In this document: positions 53,316 through 62,840 of the stretch, piece by piece
Position numbering within the stretch: position 1 is the first letter of the stretch
Layout: the number at the start of each line of letters is the position of its first letter
Origin: Providencia alcalifaciens
GTDB lineage: Bacteria; Pseudomonadota; Gammaproteobacteria; Enterobacterales; Enterobacteriaceae
Assembly (NCBI RefSeq): GCF_915403165.1
Contig: NZ_OU659204.1
Span: forward strand, 1,240,001-1,304,000
DNA: 64,000 nt
Direction: 5' to 3'
Position numbers and translations under genes: made by a program
The notes under the pieces: model-generated
Databases searched by the model: none
Told to the model about the DNA's origin: nothing
Seen by the model: the letters and a program-made list of their open reading frames with translations, nothing else

Positions 53316-53993
53316 TTACAAGGCACCGACTTCAGGTGTGTGTGGGTCTGAATTTTCTTGTTTGGTTTTTTCTTTAAATACCGTTACGTTTCCCGTCGAT
53401 TTCGTAGCAGATTTAACCTCAGCATGGCCAGAAAATATTCCGCCTTTTTTAATGGATAGACTGGAATAGCGGATGGTGCCATAAATCTCACCATTGATAT
53501 CAATGCTAATAGTTTCGGTGATACATTCACCTTCCACTTTACCGTTTACCCATAGCTCATTACTGGTAATATTGCCGGTAACATTACCATTTTGCATGAT
53601 TTTGACGGTATTATTTTTGCCGGTAATGTTGCCAATCACAGTACCATAAATATGTACTTGTTCATTGGAGGTAATATTGCCTTCAAACACGACATCTTTG
53701 GCAATAATGGTATTGGTTTTTTCTTCGCTAGCCACTGCTGTAGATGTTTGCATTTTTTCCTCAGCAATTTTTTGAGTGATTTCTTCTTTATTGATAGTGG
53801 GAGTGGGCTCTGGTTTGTTTTGTTTTTTATTGAACATGCGACTAACCTTTTTGTAATTGAAGTATAGAACCAAACAAATGATTGAAGATATAAAGGCAAC
53901 GGATGCCACGACGGTATATCTAAAAAACCACGCTATCAAAGTAAGAAACCAGAAGAAAAAACTTATATTCAAAAACAGATATGTTTTTTTCAT
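53316..53993 (-). CDS. ccmA: Membrane-anchored bactofilin CcmA
   Basis: 225-residue polymer-forming cytoskeletal protein (bactofilin, DUF583). Two membrane helices (about 5-25 and 28-48) precede a charged linker and the right-handed beta-helix core with regular G and N turns (VFEGNITSNEQVHIYGTVIG). This is the layout of Proteus mirabilis CcmA, which affects cell curvature and swarming. It is probably anchored to the inner membrane facing the cytoplasm. It stands alone between ansB and fur. Confidence 0.85.
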   Translation of the reverse strand: MKKTYLFLNISFFFWFLTLIAWFFRYTVVASVAFISSIICLVLYFNYKKVSRMFNKKQNKPEPTPTINKEEITQKIAEEKMQTSTAVASEEKTNTIIAKDVVFEGNITSNEQVHIYGTVIGNITGKNNTVKIMQNGNVTGNITSNELWVNGKVEGECITETISIDINGEIYGTIRYSSLSIKKGGIFSGHAEVKSATKSTGNVTVFKEKTKQENSDPHTPEVGAL

Positions 53994-54170
53994 CCTTTAA
54001 TCTCTTACGCATAAATTTGATCATAAGTATAAATTAAAATAACGCATAGCAAATTAAAGAATAGAGGATAGTTTTAGTTTTATCTGAAGAAATAAAGCTA
54101 TGTATTTTTTAAAAATAGTCGCTAATTTTCAGCTAAAGAGTAAAAATGGGGAAATGTTAAGAATATATAA

Positions 54171-54205
54171 ATAAAAATACCCACTAATAAACATTAAGTG
54201 GGTAT
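54171..54205 (-). terminator. Terminator between fur and ccmA
   Basis: On the minus strand ATACCCACT and AGTGGGTAT pair around an 11-base loop, followed by TTTTTATTTATAT. Confidence 0.85.
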
Positions 54206-54228
54206 CATCAACACGAAATCACTGATTA

Positions 54229-54260
54229 ATTAAGTTGCCTCATTTTTAGTGAGGCGACTT
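54229..54260 (-). other. Stem-loop directly after fur
   Basis: AAGTTGCCTCA and TGAGGCGACTT pair with one mismatch around TTTTTAG, ten bases after the fur stop. It lacks its own T-run; the better terminator lies about 25 bp further on. Confidence 0.6.
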
Positions 54261-54270
54261 ATGAATGCAA

Positions 54271-54717
54271 TTATTTTGCTTCGTGGATGTTTTCATTTTC
54301 ACGACAGTCACCTTCAGCACAGTGACCATATAGATATAAACTGTGGTTAGACAGCTTAATGCCGTGGCGTTTAGCGATATCATGCTGACGTTCTTCGATT
54401 GATTCGTCTGTAAATTCGATGACTTTGCCACAATCTAAACAGATTAAGTGGTCATGGTGATGCTGTTGAGTCAGTTCAAATACGGATTTTCCACCTTCGA
54501 AATTGTGACGAGTCACAATACCAGCATCATCAAATTGGTTTAATACGCGGTAGACAGTGGCTAACCCGATTTCTTCACCAATATCAATCAGCTTTTTGTA
54601 GAGATCTTCCGCACTGACGTGATGGCACTCAGGCTCCTGAAGTACTTCCAAAATCTTCAATCTTGGAAGAGTGACTTTGAGTCCTGCATTTTTCAATGCT
54701 TTATTATTGTCTGTCAT
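54271..54717 (-). CDS. fur: Ferric uptake regulator Fur
   Basis: Iron-responsive repressor of 148 residues. The N-terminal winged helix holds VTLPRLKILEVLQEPECHHV. The dimerisation domain shows HHHDHLICLDCGKVIEF with the first CXXC zinc site, and a second cysteine pair lies near the C-terminus (CAEGDC). It follows fldA with a 229-bp leader that carries inverted repeats. Confidence 0.97.
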   Translation of the reverse strand: MTDNNKALKNAGLKVTLPRLKILEVLQEPECHHVSAEDLYKKLIDIGEEIGLATVYRVLNQFDDAGIVTRHNFEGGKSVFELTQQHHHDHLICLDCGKVIEFTDESIEERQHDIAKRHGIKLSNHSLYLYGHCAEGDCRENENIHEAK

Positions 54718-54946
54718 GCGGGCTTGTCCTGTATTTTAAATCATAAATTTAACAATAATGAGACGTTTTTAACAAAAATCCAGTTGTCTTCTAAACTGAT
54801 TTACAATTATAGGCATGGAAAATAAAAATAGAAACCATGCATTGTCTCATTATTTTGATTCGTTCTTAAAAGCGAGTCCATTAGATGGAAGGAATAACCC
54901 ATCATATCGAATGGTCCCCGCTTTTAATTGACAATCTATGTCATTA

Positions 54947-55474
54947 TTAGCCAAGGATTTCAGCCAGAGACATCTCTTCAGAGATTTGTTTAACCCAAGC
55001 GTCAACACGCTCTTCGGTCAGTTCTGGTTGACGATCTTCATCGATAGCAAGGCCGATAAAGTGATTATCGTCCGCCATACCTTTAGAAACTTCAAAGTGG
55101 TAGCCTTCAGTTGGCCAATGACCTACGATCACTGCACCACGAGGCTCAATGATGTCGCGGATAGTTCCCATCGCATCACAGAAATACTCTGCGTAGTCTT
55201 CTTGGTCTCCACAACCAAACAGTGCGACAAGTTTACCGTCAAAATCAATTTCTTCTAATGTTGGGAAAAAATCATCCCAATCACACTGAGCTTCACCGTA
55301 GTACCACGTAGGGATACCAAGAAGTAGGATGTCAAACGCTTCGATATCTTCTTTGCTGCATTTAGCAATATCGTGAACTTCTGCAACATCTTTGCCTAAT
55401 CTTTCTTGGATCATTTTGGCAATATTTTCTGTGTTACCTGTGTCACTTCCGAAGAAAATGCCTATAACTGCCAT
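54947..55474 (-). CDS. fldA: Flavodoxin 1
   Basis: FMN electron carrier of 175 residues that donates electrons to systems such as pyruvate formate-lyase activation, encoded about 9 kb away. The phosphate loop GSDTGNTENIAK starts at residue 9; the aromatic FMN stack residues lie in TWYYGEAQCDWDDF and FGCGDQEDYAEYFCDAMG. Same strand as fur, as in E. coli. Confidence 0.97.
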   Translation of the reverse strand: MAVIGIFFGSDTGNTENIAKMIQERLGKDVAEVHDIAKCSKEDIEAFDILLLGIPTWYYGEAQCDWDDFFPTLEEIDFDGKLVALFGCGDQEDYAEYFCDAMGTIRDIIEPRGAVIVGHWPTEGYHFEVSKGMADDNHFIGLAIDEDRQPELTEERVDAWVKQISEEMSLAEILG

Positions 55475-55627
55475 AAAGTGATTAACCTCTTGTTTTTCTA
55501 GTAGAGAGTATAAATTACCAATTCTGCTAGAACTAAAAATAGAACGAAAATAGGTAAAATTTTGCGCCTTATTTTGGCGAAAAAAACAGTGTTAGTCTGT
55601 CAAATTTGTGTGATTTACCAGATACAG

Positions 55628-55921
55628 CTAGCGATCAATTACTTCACTAACCTGCTCAAGTTGAGCCATCAAAATTTCTTCAATTAGCTCACTTCGGCTT
55701 ATGTTTTTCTCTTCAGCTAATTGGTTTAAGACCGCGACAGCGTCTTCATTTAATTTCAGCTCAACTCGACGTAGCCCTTTGACTTTGTCTCGTTTTAGCT
55801 GATTTCGCTTATTGATTCGTAATTGTTCATCCCGCGACAACGGGCTAGTTTTTGGTCGCCCAGGCCTGCGTTCTTCTGCGAACAAATCCAGTGTGGTGCG
55901 GTCAGTTTGTTCTTTTGCCAT
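55628..55921 (-). CDS. ybfE: YbfE, LexA-regulated-type small protein
   Basis: 97-residue basic protein with a ribbon-helix-helix-like C-terminal half (RRVELKLNEDAVAVLNQLAE followed by ISRSELIEEIL). E. coli YbfE is in the LexA regulon, function unknown. No LexA box could be found in the 120 bp upstream here, so SOS control is not supported by this sequence. It precedes fldA with a 153-bp gap. Confidence 0.85.
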   Translation of the reverse strand: MAKEQTDRTTLDLFAEERRPGRPKTSPLSRDEQLRINKRNQLKRDKVKGLRRVELKLNEDAVAVLNQLAEEKNISRSELIEEILMAQLEQVSEVIDR

Positions 55922-56052
55922 ATCTACTATTGCTAACGGAAGGGGTGTGCCAGTAATTCAGCGGGCAATGATACCCTAGCTGAACCCCTAGTACCATAGG
56001 TGCATACCCCGCTAATTCATCTAATAGATTAAAAAAAAAGCACTTTTAAGAA

Positions 56053-56090
56053 AAAAGCATCACTCAAAGAGTAAGCGATGCTTTTTTATT
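56053..56090. terminator. Terminator of the type I secretion operon
   Basis: AAAAAGCATC with inner ACTC pairs to GAGT and GATGCTTTTTT. A-run and T-run flank the stem, so it works on both strands. It begins five bases from the stop of the last ABC gene. Confidence 0.85.
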
Positions 56091-56094
56091 CAGG

Positions 56095-58184
56095 TTAACG
56101 GGTCTGTTGCTGCCATAAATTGGCATAAAGACCTTTCAGTTTTAGAAGGTTCTGATGAGTTTCCGCTTCGGCGACTTCACCATTTCGTATTACGTAAATT
56201 TTATCGGCGCTCATAATGGTATTGAGGCGATGGGCAATGCTAATCACTGTTCTACCTTGTGTGATTAACGGCATATTTTTCATGATGGCGGATTCTGATT
56301 CGTAATCCAGTGCAGAGGTGGCCTCATCGAGAATTAAAATATCAGGTTCAGTAATCAAGGCTCGAGCAAGGGCAATACGCTGGCGTTGACCGCCAGAGAG
56401 ATTTAATCCTTTTTCAGATAAATGATAATTAAAGTTTTCAGGCAGAGACATAATAAATTCATAGGCTCCCGCCAGTTTTGCAGCATGGATTAATTGTTGT
56501 TCGCTCGCTTGTGGGTAACTTAATCGGATATTTTCTGCAATTGTTCCGACAAAGAGTGTGCTTTCTTGAAGGACGACACTCATTCGGCGGCGTAACGCGA
56601 CAGTATCTGTCACCGCTAAATCCATACCATCGACAATAACTTGCCCATGTTGAGGGATATATAGTCGTTGTAACAATTTAGTGAGGGTACTTTTCCCTGA
56701 ACCAGATGGCCCTGTGATACCAATAAACTCTCCGGCTTTGATGGATAAAGTTAGGTTACTTAGCACCTCAGGGGTTTCAGGTTGATAACGAAAGCGGATA
56801 TTTTGAAACTCAATTTCCCCTTGAATGGTGCTTGAGCTGGCAATGCCTTGGCGTTCATTTTCAATGGGTTTATCAAGAATGTCGCCAACGCGACGCAAAG
56901 AAATAATGGTATGTTGGAAGTCTTGCCAAATTTGAGCAAATCGTAGAACAGGTTGAGTAACATGGGCGCTTAGCATATTGAAAGCGACAAGTTCCCCTGG
57001 CGTGATATTTCCTTCCAAAACTTCATTAACACCAAGCCAAAGTAGAACAGCGGTAGTGACTTTACTGACTAACGTCATTAACTGTGTTGCCACCACACTA
57101 CGCATGGAAACTTTGAAGCCTTGACTCAATTGTTGGCTGAGTAATTTTTGCCAACGTTGGAAAAAATATTTCTCTGTGGCGGTGGTTTTTACGGTTTCGA
57201 TACCAGTTATTGATTCAGTTAAAAATGTGAGTCCGTTTTCATCGGCTTGGTAGGATTTTTCCGTCTGCTGGCGAATGATTGGACCTAAAATCATCCATAG
57301 AATAAAAAGATCCCCAATGAGCCTACCAGTGTCCAAGTCATTACCTTGCTGTAAGAAAATAATATTGCGATGAATAAGATCACAAAGATAAAATCAATAA
57401 ACAGCATCAGTGTTGAGCCAGTCAAAAACTGGCGGATATGAGCTAATTCACGGACACGCGCAATGATTTTCCCTGTGGGTCTTAATTTAAAGTAATTAAG
57501 CGGCAGCGCCATTAAATGGCGATAAATTTTTCCCGAAAGTTCAGCGCTAATTTGTGTGCTGGTATGACTGAAAATTTTATCACGAATAAAACTGTAAACA
57601 GGTTCTGCAATAGCAATGGCTAATATTCCTAAGGCAATAACATGTAAATTAGGCAAGCTGCGCCCGACAAGCACTTTATCAATTAAGTTTTGAAATAGTA
57701 GAGGGCTTACGAGTGCAAAAAATTGCACAATTGCGGCAAGAATAAAGACATTTTTGAGTTTAAAACGTTGACGAATAATGGATGGAATAAACCAACTGAT
57801 GCCAAATGCTCTTTTTTGTTCTTTCTCCAACTGCTCTTTAATTAAAATGACGGAGTAATTGTAATCGGAGGATTCATTCCATGGTTCCTCATCGTCCCCT
57901 TTTGGTGAGATCGCAGTTAGTGGTGAATTTTGGGTGATAACATGCCAGCGTTGATTAATTAACACCAAAGCAGGTAATGGGATATCCTGCATCTGTTGCC
58001 GAGTGAGAGAGATGAGCTCTGTTTCATAACCAATAATCTGTGCACATTGTCTGATTTCAACATCTGTGGGGGAATCATTCTGCATACCAATGGCATGCAT
58101 TAATTGCCCTTGAGTGACATTTTTTTGAAAATGATGAGCAATCCATATTAAGGCTTCCAAGCCATTATTATTTTGCTGTTCCAT
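56095..58184 (-). pseudogene. RtxE-like type I secretion permease/ATPase, split by a 1-nt frameshift
   Basis: Two adjacent frames encode one ABC exporter: 57291-58184 (C39-like peptidase domain without a catalytic cysteine, plus the first membrane helices) and 56095 to about 57340 (remaining helices and ATPase). Walker A is GPSGSGKSTL, the signature LNLSGGQRQRIALAR and Walker B ILILDEATSALD. Adding one T to the five-T run at 57304-57308 (minus strand) joins them into 696 residues and gives VGSLGIFFILWMILGPIIR. The 11 residues between SL and PI then match the 11 between SI and PK in the sister exporter encoded at 59534-61621. As read the protein stops at TGA 57291. It is therefore broken, a sequencing error, or slippage-expressed. 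It is the third gene of the operon, starting four bases after the fusion-protein gene. Confidence 0.85.
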
Positions 58185-58187
58185 CGA

Positions 58188-59534
58188 TTACTTCTCTCTC
58201 ATGGCTGTGGCGGTATATTCGTTAATTGGGCTTAATAGATAATCAATTAATCGTCGTTTATCTGTTTTTATTTCAGCAACAATCGATAAGCCTGGCGTCA
58301 GTTCAACTTGCTCGCCTTCCACTAATAGCTGTTTGTTGCTTAAACCAATTTGCGCTAAATAGACGAGACCTAGATTGTCATCTTGAGTGCTATCGCGGGA
58401 AATAGACAATACTTCACCTTCAATAGTCCCGTAGCGGGTATAAGGGAAGGCGTCAATTTTGACATCCGCTTTTAAACCTTCTTGGATAAAGCCGATATCT
58501 TTATTGAGTATTTTGACTTCAGCTAATTGCACATGATTATTAGGTACAATAACCATCAATTGCTGTGCTGGTTGTAATACAGCCCCAAGGGTATAAACTG
58601 CAATTTGTTGCACGGTTCCATCTACTGGCGCGCGAATAATTTCAAGCTGATTTCTTTCTTGGTTTTTAATCAATTCCTGTTCAAGAGAAACAAATTTGAA
58701 TTTAGCTTGCTGATATTTCTCATGCCATTCTTGGTGTTTTTGCGCATTAATCCTATCTTGCTTTTCGAGCAAAGCATGATGTTGGCTATTTAATATAGAG
58801 AGTTCGGATTGTTTGGTGGTTTTTTCTTTTCTTGCGAGTAGTAATTCACGCTCCTGTTCTAAAAATTCTTTTTGACTGATTAACTGTTTTTGACTCAGGG
58901 TGGTATGTGCATCGAGCCGTTTTTTAATGTTATTCATCAAGATATTGATGTCTTTTAACTCTCGTTCTCTCGCTTGAAAGTTAACGCGATTAATCTGAAT
59001 TTCATTGGTTATTTCGTTGAGTAAGGTTTCATACTCTTTTTTAATAGTTTGATAGCTGAGTTGTGCTTGAGTTTGCTCCGTAGCTGATAGTTGGCTGTAA
59101 TAAGCAGAAATTTCAATGGATTGCTGGTTGAGTAGGGCATGGTGAATCATTTCTTCACTGGCGTGAAAGTTTTTTTGGTAGTGTTGGCTAAGGATATCCT
59201 GGTCTACGCCTAATACTTTAACACTGAGCAATGGATCCCCTTGCTTTACCTGTTGCCCATCTTCAACGTGAATTTGCTGTAAACGACTTAATTCAAAAGC
59301 TTGAATGGTTTGGGTGCGCCCTGAAACGATAAGTTTTCCTTGGGTGGTGGCTTGAACATCTAATTTGCCAAAATAAGACCAAGCAATAGCGATAAAAATA
59401 CCAATACTAATACTGATGGCTATGGTAAATGCCAAATAAGAAGGCGGCGTTTTTAAAATAGCCAAATGGGCAGGTAGAAAACTGTTATAGCGAGAGAGCG
59501 CTGATTTTTTTTTCATGGTTAACATCCGTGTCAT
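58188..59534 (-). CDS. Type I secretion membrane fusion protein (HlyD/RtxD-like)
   Basis: 448 residues: a short cytoplasmic N-terminus, one membrane helix (YLAFTIAISISIGIFIAIAW near 33), then a lipoyl half, a long coiled coil (residues about 110-300, rich in Q, E, K, L), the second lipoyl half (IIRAPVDGTVQQIAVYTLGA) and a C-terminal beta domain ending in EQVELTPGLSIVAEIKT, as in HlyD. It would link the ABC exporter to TolC. Its ATG overlaps the stop of the upstream ABC gene (TAATG) and the next ABC gene starts four bases after its stop. Confidence 0.92.
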   Translation of the reverse strand: MTRMLTMKKKSALSRYNSFLPAHLAILKTPPSYLAFTIAISISIGIFIAIAWSYFGKLDVQATTQGKLIVSGRTQTIQAFELSRLQQIHVEDGQQVKQGDPLLSVKVLGVDQDILSQHYQKNFHASEEMIHHALLNQQSIEISAYYSQLSATEQTQAQLSYQTIKKEYETLLNEITNEIQINRVNFQARERELKDINILMNNIKKRLDAHTTLSQKQLISQKEFLEQERELLLARKEKTTKQSELSILNSQHHALLEKQDRINAQKHQEWHEKYQQAKFKFVSLEQELIKNQERNQLEIIRAPVDGTVQQIAVYTLGAVLQPAQQLMVIVPNNHVQLAEVKILNKDIGFIQEGLKADVKIDAFPYTRYGTIEGEVLSISRDSTQDDNLGLVYLAQIGLSNKQLLVEGEQVELTPGLSIVAEIKTDKRRLIDYLLSPINEYTATAMREK

Positions 59535-61621
59535 TATTTAAGAGACTGCTGAAGCGTCCATAAATGTGTATAAAATTGATTGTTCTCGATTAATTGTTGA
59601 TGGCTACCTTGCTCAACAATTTGCCCTTGCTGCATCACGATAATTCTCTGGTGGTTACGGATCGTTGAAAGGCGGTGGGCAATCGTAATTACGGTGCGTC
59701 CTTTGGCTATTTCTTGCATATTTTCTTGAATGATTGCTTGGGATTCATCATCTAAGGCGCTGGTGGCCTCATCGAAAATAATGATCTTCGGATCAGACAA
59801 AAGTGTTCTGGCAATGGCGATGCGTTGGCGTTGTCCTCCTGAAAGAGAGGAGCCGCCTTCGGCTAAAATTGTGTCATAGCCCATCGGCAATTTAAGTATG
59901 AAATCGTGGGCTCCCGCCATTTTTGCAGCATTCACAACCTCATCCATCGAGGCATTAGGGTGAGTTTGAGCAATATTGTCGAAAACAGATTGATGAAATA
60001 AGAAATTTTCTTGCAAAACAATACCAATCTGCTGCCTTAGAGAAGCAAGGCTAAGTGCTGTAATCGGTGATCCATCAAGATAGATTCCTCCTTGTTCTGG
60101 GGTGTATAAACGCAAAATTAACCGAGCTAGAGTGCTTTTTCCTGAACCCGATGTGCCTACAATCCCAATGGTTTCCCCAGCTTTTATTGAAAGATTAAAG
60201 TTATTGAGGACGGTCGGCATATTAGGTTGATAACGGAAGCTAATGTTATGTAATTGAATATTGCCACTAAGCCGAGCATCGTTTCCTTTCTTGCTCTGTT
60301 CTTGTGGAAGATTAATGATTTGTGACATCTTTTCTACCGCCACTTTGGTTCGAATATAATCTCCCCATAATTTGACCAGTTTTACGAGAGGCTGATTTGC
60401 ATGATTGACCATCATATGAAAGGCAATAAATTGCCCAATAGTCAATTGCAGAGCCAGAACTTCAGATGCGCCAACCCATAGAATGATGGCGCTCGTCACC
60501 TTTTCAATGACCATGACAATATGTTCAGAGCGTGAGCTGATTTGCCCAGATACAAAATTGGTTTGGCTCATATCTGCCGTTTGCTTATCCCAACGACGGG
60601 TAAAGCTCGGTTCAATGGATAAGCTCTTGGCGGTTTCAATCCCATTAACGCTTTCCGTCAAGAATGAGGTATTCACCGCAATATTGGCAAACTGTTGTTG
60701 AGCGGCGGCTTCAATTTTCGGCGTGAGCCACCAAGCAACCAATAAATAACAGGGAATAGAACAGAGAAAAAGTAAGGTAAGGGTGGTGGAAAGTAAGTTC
60801 ATCACATAGATGAAGACGAATAAGAACAGAACATCGACACACAGAGTGAAAAAGCTACTGGTCAAGAATTCTCGGATAGTTTCCAATTCTTTAACTCGAG
60901 TCACAATGGCACCAATTTGTCGATTTTTAAAAAATGAAATAGGCAGGTGCAATAAGTGATTAACTAACTTTAATCCTAACGTCATATCAATTCGATTGAC
61001 GGTATGATTATAAATATATTCTCGTAGTCCTTTTAATATGACTTCAACAATCGCCGCGACGATTAAACCGAAAATTAAAACATCCAAGGTCGATAAACTA
61101 TTATGAATAAGCACCTTATCCATAATAACCTGCATCACAATGGGGGAGGCTAGTGCTAATATTTGTAAAATAAAAGAGAAAACCAATACCCAAGTGATGA
61201 TTTTACGGTACTTCATAAATTCCGTTTGAAACCATGAAATATCGAATTTTCCTTGCTTAACTTTGACGTGAAGCCAGTCCCCATTCCAATTGTTTTGTAG
61301 CTCTTCATGGCTCCATATTTCAGGTGTAGGATGACCAAAACGCTGAATGAGCACTTGTTCTTGATTATGATTAGCCAACAGAAAAGCGTAACCATCATTA
61401 TCATAAAGAATGGTGGGGGATGGTAGTTTAGCGACGCTTTTATCGCGCTGATGCTTGTTCTTGCATTTAATCTGATAATTATCTTTTATTGTTTTAATAT
61501 AATCTTGAAATTGATTTATATTCTCTGTTTTCTGTTTGAAATCATCATAATCAATTTCGCCAGAAAGTTTCGCAATAACGCCAATAAAATATAATGTTGA
61601 TTGTGTTTTGACACTTTCCAT
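59534..61621 (-). CDS. Type I secretion permease/ATPase (RtxB/HlyB-like)
   Basis: 695-residue ABC exporter. Residues 1-135 form a degenerate C39-like domain with no catalytic cysteine and an unusual charged stretch. About six helices follow (140-420), then the ATPase with Walker A GTSGSGKST near 490, signature SLSGGQRQRIAIAR and Walker B IIIFDEATSALDDES. First gene of an ABC-MFP-ABC operon, the arrangement of Vibrio RtxB-RtxD-RtxE, whose two ABC subunits are thought to act as a heterodimer. No RTX or bacteriocin cargo, activating acyltransferase or TolC gene is in the window. Confidence 0.93.
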   Translation of the reverse strand: MESVKTQSTLYFIGVIAKLSGEIDYDDFKQKTENINQFQDYIKTIKDNYQIKCKNKHQRDKSVAKLPSPTILYDNDGYAFLLANHNQEQVLIQRFGHPTPEIWSHEELQNNWNGDWLHVKVKQGKFDISWFQTEFMKYRKIITWVLVFSFILQILALASPIVMQVIMDKVLIHNSLSTLDVLIFGLIVAAIVEVILKGLREYIYNHTVNRIDMTLGLKLVNHLLHLPISFFKNRQIGAIVTRVKELETIREFLTSSFFTLCVDVLFLFVFIYVMNLLSTTLTLLFLCSIPCYLLVAWWLTPKIEAAAQQQFANIAVNTSFLTESVNGIETAKSLSIEPSFTRRWDKQTADMSQTNFVSGQISSRSEHIVMVIEKVTSAIILWVGASEVLALQLTIGQFIAFHMMVNHANQPLVKLVKLWGDYIRTKVAVEKMSQIINLPQEQSKKGNDARLSGNIQLHNISFRYQPNMPTVLNNFNLSIKAGETIGIVGTSGSGKSTLARLILRLYTPEQGGIYLDGSPITALSLASLRQQIGIVLQENFLFHQSVFDNIAQTHPNASMDEVVNAAKMAGAHDFILKLPMGYDTILAEGGSSLSGGQRQRIAIARTLLSDPKIIIFDEATSALDDESQAIIQENMQEIAKGRTVITIAHRLSTIRNHQRIIVMQQGQIVEQGSHQQLIENNQFYTHLWTLQQSLK

Positions 61622-61781
61622 TGTGTATATTCATCATCCTGTATATTTAATAATGTCTGTGTATATATCGATTTGAAAAATATGATTATTTAATCAAGGT
61701 AGATAATACCGTCATCATAATTACAAGTGTATTGAAGTTCGTCTTATTATTGAGTGTGAATATATTTAATGGATATGTTTC

Positions 61782-61819
61782 ATCCTGATATTGAAGAATT
61801 GAATATTCAATATCAGGAT
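61782..61819. other. 14-bp perfect inverted repeat between ybfF and the secretion operon
   Basis: ATCCTGATATTGAA (61782-61795) pairs perfectly with TTCAATATCAGGAT (61806-61819) around a ten-base loop. It lies 22 bp after the ybfF stop. There is no T-run after it on the minus strand, so it is a weak terminator for ybfF or an operator of the secretion operon. Confidence 0.75.
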
Positions 61820-61841
61820 TGCGGGAGTCAAAGTGGTTAGA

Positions 61842-62618
61842 TCAGTCAGGAATAGCTAAAAAGCGGTGAATAGCTCGTAGTACATGCTCCGGCTTTTCGG
61901 CATGAACCCAATGTCCGGCATCGGCAACTACCCAAGCTTTGGCTTGCGGAAACTGAGCGGCAATACTGTCGCGGTATTCGGCTTGCACATAGGGCGAGTT
62001 CCCACCGGGGATCAGTAACACGGGTTTATCCCATGCAGGCACCGTTTTCCACCCGATGATCTTTTCATAGTTAGCTTTGATTGCCGAAAGATTGAATTTC
62101 CACTCACCTTGTTTAAAGGATTTAAGTAAGAATTGAATGACACCTTCTTCGGGAATGAATTCGCGCATAATGCCGCTAGCCTCTTGGCGGGTTTTAGCGT
62201 GTGCTTGAGTTGTTGCTTTTAGCGCTGCAATAATTTCGTCATGGCGGCGAACGTTGTAAGCGACAGGTGCGATATCGATAGCCACAATTTTTTCGATGAA
62301 ATCAGGCGCGATCTCACTGGCAGCCATGGCAATTTTTCCACCCATAGAGTGTCCGATAAGAATAGCATTGTGGTAACCAAGGGATTTTACGAGCGCAATC
62401 ACATCTTCGGCCATCTGTTGGTATTCCATTTCGTCAGAACGAAATGAATCACCATGATTGCGCACATCGACTTGAATAGTATCGAAATAATTTTGTAAGT
62501 CACGACCTAAAACGCCTAAATTATTCAGGTCACCAAAGAGCCCATGGATCAAAACGACGGGGATGACGGTGATCGGATTTTCAGGTTTATGGATTGTATA
62601 ATTGAGTAATTCGGTCAT
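61842..62618 (-). CDS. ybfF: Alpha/beta-hydrolase esterase YbfF
   Basis: 258-residue serine esterase active on acyl esters in E. coli. The nucleophile elbow is GHSMGG, the catalytic histidine is in AGHWVHAEKP, and VVLIHGLFGDLNNLGVLGRDL forms the oxyanion region. The ATG at 62618 aligns with the E. coli start; a TTG ten codons upstream at 62648 remains possible. In E. coli ybfE and ybfF are adjacent; here the type I secretion operon separates them. Confidence 0.93.
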   Translation of the reverse strand: MTELLNYTIHKPENPITVIPVVLIHGLFGDLNNLGVLGRDLQNYFDTIQVDVRNHGDSFRSDEMEYQQMAEDVIALVKSLGYHNAILIGHSMGGKIAMAASEIAPDFIEKIVAIDIAPVAYNVRRHDEIIAALKATTQAHAKTRQEASGIMREFIPEEGVIQFLLKSFKQGEWKFNLSAIKANYEKIIGWKTVPAWDKPVLLIPGGNSPYVQAEYRDSIAAQFPQAKAWVVADAGHWVHAEKPEHVLRAIHRFLAIPD

Positions 62619-62840
62619 ATTTGGACTAGGATTGATGTTGTTTATCAAATTGAAGGCTTATCATGGCACGGTGATGCCAAAAAACCAAATCTGTATAATC
62701 AGAACAAGGTAACCCACTGAAATCACATAAAACTTAACTCGTTGTTTGTTTTAAGTTATTGAAATTTTAATTGTTTTGTTTTTTTTAAATCTGGCTTATA
62801 ATCTGGCGCGAATTTTAGATTAAGAAAGTACTGGGAAAAA

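Noticed and set aside
55922..56040. LexA box expected upstream of ybfE
   Set aside because: No CTGT-N8-ACAG pattern with tolerable mismatches is present.
57304..57308. Programmed -1 frameshift signal
   Set aside because: The run is CTTTTTA, not a standard X-XXY-YYZ heptamer in the zero frame, and no downstream pseudoknot was recognised; a lost T is simpler. Slippage is kept only as an alternative.
56095..57336. A separate short ABC transporter gene starting at TTG 57336
   Set aside because: No ribosome site, the start is in the middle of the membrane domain, and a one-base correction joins it to the upstream frame with correct length.
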